This document shows, piece by piece, positions 39,501 through 51,600 of a stretch of 64,000 nt of DNA. The notes below the pieces were generated by a model. It worked only from the letters and a program-made list of their open reading frames with translations, was not told where the DNA came from and did no database searches. Source of the stretch: Cruorifilaria tuberocauda. Its lineage: Eukaryota > Nematoda > Chromadorea > Rhabditida > Onchocercidae. The translations under genes and the position numbers were made by a program. The DNA is taken from assembly GCA_013365365.1 (NCBI GenBank), contig JABVXU010000290.1, forward strand, positions 1 to 64,000, read 5' to 3'. Numbering within the stretch: the stretch's first letter is position 1; each line of letters begins with the position of its first letter.

Positions 39501-42500
39501 AAAACTTCTGAAAAAATTGAACGAGAAGGAAACGAAATTAGCAGATCTTTTGCGGGAAGGTAAATATTAATTAATTCGAGGATAATTTTATTTCTGAAAT
39601 AATGTTATTTTTTAGATTTCAATATAGTTTAATGATCTCAAATGCAGGTGAAAAGTTGGCTGAAACAAATGGAAAATTGACGAAAGAGCTTAAGAGACTT
39701 AGAGCGAACCTCGCTGAACAGGATCAATTAATTAAAAAAGGCACGGAAGCTGAGACTGATCGCGACTTGGCTCGTGAAGAGGCGCGAAGTCTTGCAACAG
39801 AAGTTACAAAATTGCGAAGTAAGCTCCATTTTTTTCTGTGTTTTTTTGATAACCAGTATACAGGTAGTTTTCTAGCCGCGGTAAAATCGCTCGAATGGAA
39901 TTTAACGGAATTAAAAGTAGCGAACGAAGGTTTAACATCTGATTTGAAGAGGAAGGACGATAAAATTAATAAAATGTTGGCAGATGTTCAGCAGTCAGAA
40001 GCAAGTCGGGAATTAGCTCACGAAGAATTGAAGGTATCATTACTTTTGCGTTTTAAATTTTCTACCTTCTTCATGCCTGGGCTTGTTAATTGTTCATCTG
40101 CTGAGTGATGGACTTGTAGTCTTGAGTAATGAAAAATGTCATTGCTGGCATACTATGTCAATGTCATTAAATGAAATGTAGCGTCTCTTAAATTACATTT
40201 CATTAAGCAGAATCTTTTCCCATGCATTGAACTTTTTATAGCAGAACATGAAAAGGGCATTGCAAAGATTTGCAGAGGGTCTTCAGAATTTGGAAAGTAT
40301 AATAATCAGATACAGTAATTAGAGTTGCTATTTTTCAGCGATTGGAAACTGCCTATGAGGAAGTTTCGAACAAAGTGAAGCAAAAAGAAATGTCATCAAA
40401 AAGTATCGAAGAAATCACTCGAGGTCGATCATTGCTTTTTTTGTTAGACTTTGCGTTAATCGGTTGCTTAAAAATTCAATGCAATATAGTTTCTAAAATA
40501 GCTCAAAAACCTCCTCAGAAACTCTAATGTAATAGTGATAGAAGAAAGATTGATGTGATTGATGTGTTTAACCAGAGTTGCATTGAACATTTGGTGTGAA
40601 TTGGTATATTCGATGTTTTCATAAATTTTTTGAAACTTCTAAAAATAATTTCAGTTACTTAATGTCAGCTATTGTTATATATCAAGTCACGATGGGAAAA
40701 TTAAATTTTGGAAGAGTTTTTTTTAATTTCTGAAATTTTGAAGCTTTGTTATAGGACTAAATGCAGATCTCGAAGAAGAGAAGAAGAAAAATGAACGACA
40801 GTCAGCTTACATCGACTCGCTAGAAAAGGTTTACTTCTTAATGCAAAGACTTTGTAGTTTCTTGTTGTTTTGTCGTATGCTTTTGTTGTACAATAGCACG
40901 AATTTATTAAGTAATAAGTATTATTACGGTAGGTGAACGAAATGAGAACGGAACAGGTGGTAAAAAGTTTGCTTTTTCTAGAGTACTTTGTGAATATTCT
41001 CTTACATTCCTGTTATCTTATAATTTCTTATAACAAAAAATAGTATTCGTAATCTCTATATTTATTAATTTTTTTGTTTCAGAGACTTAGTGAAATGATG
41101 GAAGAACATCAAAATAATGCTGAGATGATTGCTGCTGGTAAATTTCACTCATTCACCACGCATCTATTTCAAAATTTATCTTATTGTTTATTTAATAGTA
41201 TTTTAAATTTTTAAATAACAAAAATAATTTAGTTAGTGCTCCATTACTGGAATCGATACAACATTTAGAAGAAAAAGTTTCGGCAAAAGATAATGAATAT
41301 GAACAAATTTTATGCGGAAAGGAAACAATTATAAATGCGCTGAACTCGGAAAAAGGTATTTATGGATTAGTTGTTTTTTTGATAAAATTTATCTCCTAAA
41401 CCAAAAATTTTCAAATTTTTGTTTAATTCATCTGAAATTAGAATAAGAGTGGTTAGTCATATAATGCTTATCATCTAGTATTTCTGTTTTTCTGAATATG
41501 CATGAAGCCACTCAACATGCAGCGGCTTCTTGTTTGACCTTACCTAATTGATATCCTATATATACGCATGTATTAAATAATAAATTGAAAAGACGAAACG
41601 TTTATTTTTTTAGAATATTTCTAATGTTGGAGGCATATATGCTCTATATGCAAAAAATTTTTTTTTCATCTTAAAATTTCCAAATTTTGATATTTATTAA
41701 GTTATAGAAGTAATTCATGATACATATGATTATCAACAATAATATATTCGTTGGGCTGTGTGTGTACACGAATACAAATTTTAAAAAGTTTTATTGTTAT
41801 TGCAGGTGTATCCATTGTTTCAAACTGCTTTCTTTTTCAGAACAGCTTTCACTGGAAAATGAAGAAGTAAGGAGGGAAAATGAGAAGGTGAGAATTTTCT
41901 ATCTTGGAAGAGTATTATTATCGTGGAAATGTTGTTATAATCCTTCCTTATAGTTTAACTACACATTAGTTAGTGTTAGTTTTATTTTGTCTATGTTGTT
42001 ATTGAGAACAAATTAATAAGCAAAAACAACCAGCTAGTAGGAAATAGCATGAAAAGGGAGTGGAGCAATTTTACCAAGTCAGAAAGAGAAAGGAGAGAGA
42101 ATGCTAGAGTGAAAGAAAGAAAGAGTAAGAGCAATAATGAAATAAAGAATGGATCGGCATGGAAGAAGGAGGTAGTGAGTGAGAAGCGATATGAAGTCGG
42201 TGATATAAATGGTCAGTCTTGTTCTAGCGAATGTTCTGAAGCTCAGAACTGTGAATGTTTTAGTGCTTTGATGACATTGATTTATTATTCAACATTTGTC
42301 GATAGAAATGTTTGCACTTTGCTACTGAAATACAGTATGCTTTGTCAAAATATGGACTTTGCGTAAATTTTATGAGCTACATTGTTAAGCAGAGGGGGAT
42401 ATCATCAAAATTATACAGTGAATGTGAGTGAGGGCGTCTCTCGGTTCGTTCTTTTATGATTTCAAGTTATGTAATCAGAGTTGTTTTGCAAATGTGAACC

Positions 42501-45500
42501 TGGAGACGCCAAGGCATTTTGATCATTGTAAACAATTTTTAGCAAGTGTTCATGCCTAAGCGTCTCTAATTTCACTATTTGCAGGACAACAAGAGTATTA
42601 ATACTGAAGATATGGCATGTCATTGTAATGCTACCGTTGATTCGAAGCAGTTAACAGGAAATGAGGAAAAATTGAAAGAAATGAAAACACGATCAGACTT
42701 CATATTTTTAAATGAATTAGGCGAAGGATCATTTTCTACAGTATATCATGTCAGAGAAAAAAATACAGGAAGAGAATTGGCAGCAAAAGTTTGCTTCAAA
42801 AAACAAATAATTCGTGAAAAAAAAGTCGATTATATTTTTCGGGAGAAGGAAGCCCTAATACGATTAACGAAAAGTGGTGATAAGCATCCATTCTTGGCAC
42901 AAATTATGTGTACATTTCAAGATACTGAAAATCTTTATATCGTTATGACGTTGGCTAAAAAAGGTGATTTGTTCAAATTGATGCGAAAATCAGGTGGAAA
43001 ATTTAATTTGAACTTGACAAAATTTTATGTCAGTGAAATTGTCGTAGCACTGGAGCATATGCATTCGCTGAATATAATTCATCGTGATTTGAAACCGGAA
43101 AATATTCTGATCTCTGAGACAGGTCACATCCTTGTTTCTGATTTTGGTTCTGCTAAAATTCTTGATCGTGAAAAACCAAATAAACCGGAAATTCAGAAGC
43201 GAAGAAGTTCTTTTGTTGGCACGGCACAATTCGTTAGCCCAGAGGTGTTAAAGGGCGAACCAGTGCAACAGGCTTGTGATTACTGGGCTTTAGGCGTTAT
43301 CATTTATCAGTTGCTTACTGGTGAGCATGCATTCCATGATATATGTGAATATCTCATTTATCGGCGAGTTTTGAATGCTGCTTATAAGATTCCCAACGAT
43401 TTTCCGGAAGTCGCGGCAAATATTGTGAAAAAATTGTTGGTTGTAAAAGTGGAGAATCGCTTGGGTTCTATCGAATCCGGTGGAGCTGAAGCTGTGAAGA
43501 AAGAGCCGTTTTTCGACGGCGTACAATGGGAATCGATTACGGAAATCGAAGCACCGCAATTGCCATTTTAGATAGCATTTCTCATATTCAGTGATACATA
43601 TACAGTATTAATAACATAATGTAATCGTGAAAGGAGAAATAAGTTCCTACCTTCGCATATATCATATAATTTAAGGAGTAAGTCATATTAGGTAGGCTAT
43701 TTTCACTTCATCTCTTGGGACTGTTCTTTCCCTTCTTTCTCCGATATTATAAATTTTACCTTCGCGAAATATCAGCTATATAGCTTTATTTTTAATAATA
43801 GGTTTTATTGATTTATAGATGTTTTTTAAACATTATTCATGCTATAGCTTTAGAATCCCTTATTAGAAAGGGATTCTGTTTTAATTAAAATTTATTTATA
43901 GCTTCCTCTTTATAGAATTATTGATTCTATAAACTGATGGGTGAATGGCAAATGAATCATTAATAATTTACATCAAAACACCTTATTTTAACTTTGTATA
44001 AATAGTATTCGTGCCTTGCTAGTCATATTGATCGTCTACTTAATATTTATGAATGTTTTCAATTTATATTTGTTGACGTTTAATTCTTTTCCATGTATTT
44101 GTTTTTTCTTGCTCATTTTTCTGCGTTGTGTGTGCGTGTGTAAATAACTCAATGAAGGAAAGATATATGTGAGGGATTGTATTTGAAATAGATGAGAATA
44201 AATAATGAGTACTACTGGTAAGTGGTTAACATTGCACTACAAGGTTTTTTAAATGAAGAAGAGGGGAAACTTGCTTCATATTATCTGAATTGAGTGAGTA
44301 ACAGTTACGCATTGCTACTGTGAGATTTTCAAAAGATTAAACGAAAATATATTGTGTCTCGATCCGCGAAAATATTTTTCACAGCGTTTTTCTTGAGAAT
44401 TTTAATTTCTAGATTTAAATTCTCTACATACTTATGAAGTCAACAGTTTCATTGAAGTTGACGGGAATACTCGGTACACTTGTATATTTGATAAGAGCCA
44501 AATGTCAGAGAATAAAAGTGAGATGATAAGTTTTTATTTATTTAATTAAAGCATTTTATTTCATATTTCTAGCTCCGAGGACATACGCAAAGAGGCTTGG
44601 CTGAAATAGAAAGACTTAATGAACATGTTCGACAGATTGAGCAACAGAATTCGATGTTAGCTTTCCTTATAAAAAAGCTAAAATAATTCTTGATTTTCAA
44701 TTCATTAATTTCAGTAATTGTATCTATGAAGTAGGGAATTATCGGCTGTGATATATATTAAACATGAAACACCTGATATTTGTTTTTCATTAGCTGATAT
44801 TAGTATTTAGTAGTGTTTTATAATTGAAGAAGACAAGCTTCCTATTGATTAAAATTTTTTAAATTAATTTAGAAAAAGTGGCAAAGTTTTCTGATAAAAT
44901 GATGATAGAAAAAGTTCTTTTCAAGACTGGAAATGAATTCAAACAAGTTACTGCATAGAATTGAAGAATTGACAAAAATACTGAGTGAAAAGGAAGATGA
45001 AATTGGAAGAATCCATGCACAGTTGAATGATGAGGCAGATGCGTTCGAAAAGCGTATTACGCAGAAAGTATGACTCTATCTAATTTATTTAATGTGTTAT
45101 TCACTAATTTAAATGAAGAGTTTGAAAATGTTTTAAGAGTTTATTATTATGCTGAAGATGCTTGCTGAATTCAGTTCTTTCCTAGTTTGTTTTTTCATGT
45201 TAAATTATTAAGAAATTTAAAGCCATTGTCCATAAAAATTTCATTTTGTGGAATATTTCAGTGATCCATGAATTTAGAATTTTAAGTTGTCATTTAAGTT
45301 ATTCTAAATAAGAGAGTAGGAAAAAATCTTTTGGAAAATTTTAGCAAAGTGAATTAGATGATGCTAGAAAATGTTCCGAAGTTTTGGAAAAAGAGTTGCA
45401 TAAGTCAAAGATGAAAAGCGGTGAATGTTTAATGGAGCAAGAAAAGGTACAAGAGCATCCACCGAACGGTAGTTCTTTTATGCTTAGTGTACCAAATTAT

Positions 45501-46616
45501 GCCATTCAGGTAATTTTTTGATTTTTTGTGTTATTAATTAAAACAGTTTTCTTCGTTATCAGTGAGCAATCTTTGAAAAGAAGATGATGTAAACTGCACA
45601 GAATCTTATTTAGATTTCCAGCATAAAACAAATTTTATAAAGCATAAAGCTATTTTCTGTAAATAAACAGGCGAAAAATTGAGGCAAAATATAATTGTCA
45701 GGAAAATGTAATAGGAACAAATTTCTGTAAGATTCAAGGAATGATTTTTTTAACCTTCTATTGATTGAAAGTTTTATTCATTCATTTTTAATAAAACAGT
45801 AACGATTCAATTTTTTATTTGTTAAGGTAGAGCTAGCTGATGCTTTAACCAAATATGAACAATCAATGCGACAAATTTCAACACTTGAGGAGAAAATTTC
45901 AACAATGGAAGCCGAAAGTCAATGTTTAGGTTCACTTCGACATGAGCTGCAAGTTTGTTTTCTATTTTAACGAAATTTGGGTACAAGCTCATTCCTCTTG
46001 TTATTATGGGAGGGTTTCTCCTTCTAGAGGATATCATTATGGGAGAGGAAAATCGTAGTTGACTGATTGGATATGTTTTCTGATTGTAATCAATTATATT
46101 TCATTGATTGTTCGCTGATAATTCTAGAAAACTACAGGTTTTCATGTAGAAACCAAAATATATAAGAACAAAATTACAGGCATTAAGATTGCGCTATGAA
46201 AATTTACTAGAAGCACATGGTGAGAAAATCGAACGGATTGAAGAGCTTGAGTTAGATTTAGCAGATCTAAAGAAACTGCTAAAGGATCAGGTAATCATCC
46301 GAGTTTTAATCTAAAATAACATCTCATTCAGTAAAGTCAAGAAAACTTTCCAACAGCTATATTTTGTTTTTTAAGAATTAAGGATTCATCTTTCAGCAGT
46401 AAAATTACCTTTGGATAATATCGATTTGAGAAAGTTGAAGTGAAGTTAATGTAGTAAAAATCATTGTAGTTGAGCGCAGGGAATTTGGTCTATTATTGGT
46501 TTTTCACAATTCATTTTTCGCATCTAACATTCCGGAGAAGTACATTTTCGAAGTTATCGTAATCCAGGGGGGAGGTATTTTTTCAGGAGCTATTTCAGAT
46601 TCATTTGGATTCTTAA
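36592..46616 (+). CDS. TMF1: TMF1-type Golgi coiled-coil protein (golgin)
   Basis: Twenty-one exons join in frame to about 759 residues: 36592-36690, 37345-37482, 37760-37840, 38105-38254, 38514-38629, 38747-38819, 39231-39412, 39489-39559, 39648-39818, 39876-40033, 40339-40423, 40755-40828, 41083-41137, 41233-41355, 41841-41887, 44573-44655, 44926-45067, 45345-45509, 45827-45952, 46180-46290, 46587-46616. The N-terminus WANELAKNALKTAQKRIDSV matches the amphipathic start of TMF1 (FAKQALSQAQKSIDRVLDI). A Ser-rich linker is followed by almost continuous heptad coiled coil from about residue 225. The last 120 residues match the TMF C-terminal Rab6-binding domain (RYENLLEAHGEKIERIEELE). Known role: tethering at the Golgi; human TMF1 is 1093 residues, so this one is shorter. 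Intron 41888-44572 contains a whole kinase gene. Less certain: exon 16 donor (GTTAGC), acceptors of exons 17 and 19, the 30-base last exon. Confidence 0.9.
42502..42566 (+). promoter_or_regulatory. inverted repeat of GAGACGC element upstream of nested kinase
   Basis: GGAGACGCCAAGGCAT (42502-42517) pairs with ATGCCTAAGCGTCTCT (42552-42567) in 13 of 16 positions, with a loop of about 34 bases. A third GCGTCTC lies at 42434-42440. The right arm ends 17 bases before the acceptor that precedes the kinase start. It could be a promoter element in DNA or a stem in the pre-mRNA; the sequence does not decide. Confidence 0.4.
42612..43571 (+). CDS. intronless PDK1-like protein kinase, no PH domain, nested in TMF1 intron
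   Basis: A single open exon of 319 codons ending TAG. The first ATG in frame is 28 bases after an unpaired acceptor (CACTATTTGCAG, ending 42584), a likely spliced-leader site. Complete AGC-type kinase: glycine loop GEGSFSTV (37-44), Lys59, helix C Glu78 in REKEAL, HRDLKPEN (157-164), DFG (177-179), and the PDK1 signature SSFVGTAQFVSPEVL with Ser200 at the position of the human autophosphorylation site Ser241. It ends about 17 residues after the kinase fold, whereas PDPK1 (556 residues) carries a C-terminal PH domain; PIP3 binding is therefore unlikely. Known PDK1s activate AKT, SGK and S6K kinases. All neighbours average about 120-bp exons, so an intronless copy in an intron suggests a retrogene. 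The frame is undamaged, which argues for function. Confidence 0.9.
   Translation: MACHCNATVDSKQLTGNEEKLKEMKTRSDFIFLNELGEGSFSTVYHVREKNTGRELAAKVCFKKQIIREKKVDYIFREKEALIRLTKSGDKHPFLAQIMCTFQDTENLYIVMTLAKKGDLFKLMRKSGGKFNLNLTKFYVSEIVVALEHMHSLNIIHRDLKPENILISETGHILVSDFGSAKILDREKPNKPEIQKRRSSFVGTAQFVSPEVLKGEPVQQACDYWALGVIIYQLLTGEHAFHDICEYLIYRRVLNAAYKIPNDFPEVAANIVKKLLVVKVENRLGSIESGGAEAVKKEPFFDGVQWESITEIEAPQLPF
43851..43877 (+). repeat. 10-bp stem hairpin downstream of nested kinase
   Basis: AGAATCCCTT and AAGGGATTCT flank a 6-base loop. A second hairpin (TATAGAAT...ATTCTATA) lies about 35 bases further on. They lie about 280 bases after the kinase stop codon and inside the host intron, and may belong to the kinase 3' UTR. 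Confidence 0.6.
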
Positions 46617-48670
46617 TTTTCTTGACTCTTCGTTCATTAATCAATTTTTCAGATGGAATATTTCTTGGGAAAGAGCTGAGACAACTGTCCTCCAGCAAAT
46701 TCTTCATGATAATTGTATAATAGGTATTGATGAATTCACTAAGAATATAATTATTTTGTATGATATTAAATGTTTCTTAGGTTTTAGAATAGTAATCAGT
46801 TCGGAGCTGTTGAATTTAGATCATGTTTGTCTGAAACCCAAATATGTACTGAAATAACATTAGGACAACATATCCAGCTTTACTTAGTTCTTGTCATTTT
46901 TTGACTATTTGAATTGAAATTTTAAGAAAACATGGTCCGAGAAAAAGTTTAGAATCAAGAAATATGTACTTATTTGGATATAAGATTTCGCGCTTGTTGG
47001 TTTTATTTAAGTTTATTTACTTCTTTGCTTAAGTATATTTAGTAATATAGATCCTAATTTTAGTCCGGTCTCGTTTTATAACATTTCTGCATTTTTTTGT
47101 TTTTCTTAACTGTGAAATTAATGAAATTGAAATTAACTGAAATTACTGAAATTGCGAAACTGAAATTAATTTTACACCTGAAAAAACAAGCGTATTTCTT
47201 CGCATCCTTCATGACTTTTTGACCTAACATATCTGTGATAGCTTAATTTCTCCAATTCGTTAGATGATTATTTTCGGGTTTTCAAAAAAGGAAATTCATT
47301 GAAGAAGCGTTTCATGATACTTCTATGATACATATCTTGTAAAATATAAATGTTACTTTCATGTCGTTCTTTATCTGTACAACAAAAAAATTCAGTAAAT
47401 ATGATTTCATGAATTCATAAACATTTATGCATATAGAAATGCAAAGAGTAATTAATTCGTAAAACTCTATATTAGTCTTCTAGCATAATGTCACCAAAAA
47501 AAAACTTACATGATTCATTACAGTATATATCAATGGAGTAATTTCAAAAACTACTGCTAAAATTTTGATGTGAAAATTTATAAATAAAGCTAAAAATGGA
47601 TAGATATACGATGATCTGAAATGTTTCATCCCGTCCCGTAAACAAACAATAATTATAGTTGATGACGTCATGAGTCGATAAAATGCACGAGGCATTGCAA
47701 TGCATTAGTAGAGTGCTTTTTGTCTTTCTCGTATGTTTGCAATTCGTTTAGTTATGCATTTTGATGTGGATCAATAAAAATTACCGAGAAATACCGGAGT
47801 TAAAATAACATTAGCTAGGAATAACAAACATTTTTCCCGTTCATTGTTTTTTCTCCCTTTTTTTTATCCAAACTAAATCATGTAAGCATATATATATTCC
47901 AGGCGAGACCAACAGGGAATCGTTTCGAGCGCTCAGAGGAGCAGTGCTCTAATACATTTTTGGTTTTGGTTAATTTGTGGTAAAATACAAAAAAGAGAAA
48001 ATAAAATAACGAAGCATATACAACGGGACAATTCCCATTACGACAAGTATATGTCTGAAGGTTATTAACCTTATAAACTATACTTTTTTTATCTTTTTTA
48101 ATTTTCTATAAATAAAAGAAAATTATTTAGTGATTGTTTAAATTTATTTTTTTAAGTTAACAGAAAAAAAAAGCAAGTAAACTGAAGAGTTGGAAATGAA
48201 TTTGTAGAAATTATTTTTGAATAAAGATATGATTTATATCAGTCAGGAGTACTTTAAAGTCATTTGTTTTTGCTATCATATCTTTATTTAAGTTATAGTA
48301 TTTGTACTACACTTTTCATTTACACCTTCTTAGTAATATCGCTCCTACTAACTTTTGTGCTTTTTCAATCTTCGATTATAGAAACGATGAAACTTTCCAT
48401 TAACCTAAAAAATATACGCTGCATTATAATGAAACAGATAAAATATCCAGTATCATTTCTGCATCAAACAATGCTATGTATAGATTATTCCACTTTAATA
48501 ATAGAGCAGTTTGAAAAAGAGGAAAAATTCTTAAGTGCTTTAGGAAATGGAAATTATATTATTTTTGTGAGTGTGAGAGATCCATTATTTTAATATTAAC
48601 GAAGGCTAGATAATTATATGATATTATCGGTGTAAAAAATGACAATATAAGAAAATTTTATTGCTAAAAT
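46617..48670. other. TMF1/zinc-finger intergenic region
   Basis: No gene is firmly supported. At 47662-47671 there is ATGACGTCAT (a perfect CRE/ATF-type palindrome), and at 47692-47703 GCATTGCAATGC, which contains the ideal C/EBP core ATTGCAAT. At 47927-47949 two small palindromes (GAGCGCTC and GAGCAGTGCTC) precede CATTTTTGG, a weak Sm-site look-alike. A 60-codon frame at 48387-48566 sits between an acceptor (TCGATTATAG) and a good donor (GTGAGT), and might be a 5' exon of the next gene. Confidence 0.45.
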
Positions 48671-51600
48671 ATGACTGATTTCCATTGGTTCGAGTTAGGA
48701 GTAATTCGAGAGCTGCCATATTTATTAGCAGAGACTAATGAATTTATTCGATTTATTACAATCATCGGCAGTTGATCAAAAATTAGAAATAAAATTTTAT
48801 TCAACTATTATACAGGTGGTCTTATCGCTGAAAAAGACAAATGTTTAGTTATATATAATAATAATAAGATTCCTTTTCCCAGATAGCAGAAATCTACGGA
48901 AGTTACGTTTGAGAGGACGAGCTGGAGAGGAAAACGGTAATTTCACTCATGAAAGGTAAGAAACTAACATACTTTCTGAAATAGATGCTAACATTTGCTC
49001 TTCTTATTTCAATAGATTATATACAAAAAAGATGCTTGTGGTAACTTATCGTAGCTTTTTTTCATTGATCGGAAGACGTAATTATTGAAGATCATTAGTT
49101 TAAATCGATTAGCGCTTAATCTTCAATTATGACACTAACTGCTGGAAGTGAAAATGTCTACTACTACTATCCAATTTATAAACTGAAATTAATTTTCAAG
49201 TTCAGTAATCGGAGACAGATTTAACTAAAATTATTGTTATCTCGACTGCTATAAAAATTTCATATAATGCACATCGTAAATTAGTTCCAGTTCAAATGAT
49301 GATAGTAAAATCTCGAATCAAAAACATTTTCCGAAACCTAGCTGTAGCTTTAAAAAAGAGAAAGAAATAATATATCATTAAATGAAGTAATTTAATTAAT
49401 AAATCAACAATAGAGTGAGCTTTCTACAAAAAATAGGTGAGGCGTGAAAAAGTGGTTAATGAAGTTTATGGATAACAGTGTAGTTTCAGAATCAAAGATC
49501 ATGATACCAGTACTACAACGAGTGAAACAGCAATTGAATCAGGTTCATTGCAGTCTTAGTTAAGACGTATTTTTCTTATTTACTTTCTTGCTCTTAACCA
49601 CACGCATATTTTTTTTCTATTGTCCCAATCCATTACTTTCCCACATTTATTTACATCAGTAAACCATTTGATTCCAATACATTTTGAAGCTTCAATTCAA
49701 AAATTTTAGGAAGAAAAACCAGAAGAAAACCATTTCCTGATGTTCAAGATTTACGAGTAAGCTTTCTTGACTGCAACGTTCAATGAGAGATTATTTTTCT
49801 TTAGTTTTTTTTAGAAGTTTAAACATAAAAGATTTCTAGCAAGAAAAGAGATAAGAATCATTAATATAATAAAAGTAGTTAGAGTAATCGGGCTCACCAA
49901 TAATGATTAACGTTTTGTGAGGGATGGAGAAAGTCTGTGAACTTTTCAGATCATCGAAATCTTGATTTGCTCATTCACGTTAGCAAGTCAAAAGTTGCAG
50001 TAAAAATTATCATTCAATAGACGACATATATAACTTAATAAATACTAACTGCGGCAGATTTGATTAAGGGATAAGTGTTAAAAATCACGTTGTTGATTAA
50101 TATTGAATAGAGATCCTATATATTGCACTAATTAAGGGGATTTTAGAACCAATCTGAAACTGGAGAGGCATGTTGCGAGCCCGAACAACGCTTACGTTCA
50201 AGTAAACGCTTAAAAAAATCAAATTTTGACTCTGCTCGCTTGCTAGTTCAGAGTGATGAACTTTCGGTAAGATTTCTTACTGTTTGAAAATTAACTTTGT
50301 TGTTAGTACGATTATTCCATTTATTTCACTGCTTTTTATTATTACTTTCTCTGTTACTTCAATTTATTCTCTTTGTTTCTTAGTACAACATTTTATGATC
50401 ATGCTCAGTATCTCATGAATTTTGATATTATTGCATGCTTTTAGAGTAAAATACTATTCTCGGTACAAAAAACTTAAATTTGGCAAGTCGTTCCAAAAAA
50501 TTTAGATTTTTGAAGGTTTCCATTGGACGAAAAGATTTTTGGGAATCTGTATTTGAATCTTCAGTTTATAAGCAAAGAATATTAAAATTCAAGTACTATT
50601 CTGATGAAACAGTTTCAGAAGTCACGAATTATGCATCAAGAAAAGGTTGGGCATAATTACGAAGATGATGCAGTAGATGTTGTCAGCAGTAATGATGATC
50701 CATTGACAGAACTTGATGTTGAATCATGTATGTTTTTCTCTTTTACTTTGTTTCGTAAATCTATGTAAAAATATATTAACTTGGAAGAAAGTAATGAATA
50801 GATTTAAGAACTGCGGAATAGACTATTAAATAAGTCCCATGTTCTGTTGGAAAGTAAAGCTATCTGTACAAGATATTCGGTTTACATGCAGACATCATAT
50901 TTTTTTTCCAGCTGTTAAGAAAACAACCAGTGGATTTGAAAATCGTCGAAAGGATGAATTAGGAGCAAATTATCACCAATATATTTTAAATCAAGCTCAT
51001 AAAGGTATTTCGCCAACAAGACGCGATGTATTCGTTGATGATGATATCCGTTATGGGTATGATGGACCAAGTGGTAGTGGCACTTCAAGTATGCTACGGT
51101 TGGATCGAAAGCCCATACCGGCAACTGCACCTCTACTGACAACTGAACGAACACATATCCGAGTTGCGAAACGTAAACACGGTGAATTTAGCTTTTGGTT
51201 GAAAAAACCTGTAATATTGGATGCATAGTTAAGTGACTTTTCAGAAATGAAATGCTGTAATTATATAACTTTCAGACGAAGCGGCTAAACAGAAAGAAAA
51301 AAGATTGCAGGAACGCGAATTACTTCAGAGAGATGGGCGAGGTAGAAATGCGAGAGCCAAGTTCGTGCTTAACATTTTTGTCTGCTTTGAAAATTGAGGG
51401 ATGCATCTAATTTTTATTTAATATTGCATATAATCCATAATTTCTTTGAGAAATGCTGTCATTAATATCACCTTAAGTTTCATTTTGCTTTTCAGTCGGT
51501 ACTATTACGAAGACGAAAAGCCAATATTGGATGATGTTGATGATGTGAGTCAAATCGAATTTCGTATTTCGTGAAGTTTTTTCTTTAATTGAAATCGTGC

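Noticed and set aside
40160..40205. AATGAAATGTA/TACATTTCATT inverted repeat as a microRNA hairpin
   Set aside because: The stem is only about 11 bp with a 13-base loop, too short for a pre-miRNA.
42049..42366. 105-codon frame upstream of the nested kinase
   Set aside because: Purine-rich Lys/Glu/Arg sequence that stops before the kinase, in a different context and with no join in frame; more likely leader or promoter DNA of the kinase.
42579..42611. Kinase start at the upstream TTG
   Set aside because: TTG overlaps the splice acceptor itself; the first ATG after the acceptor (42612) is the sensible start in a eukaryote.
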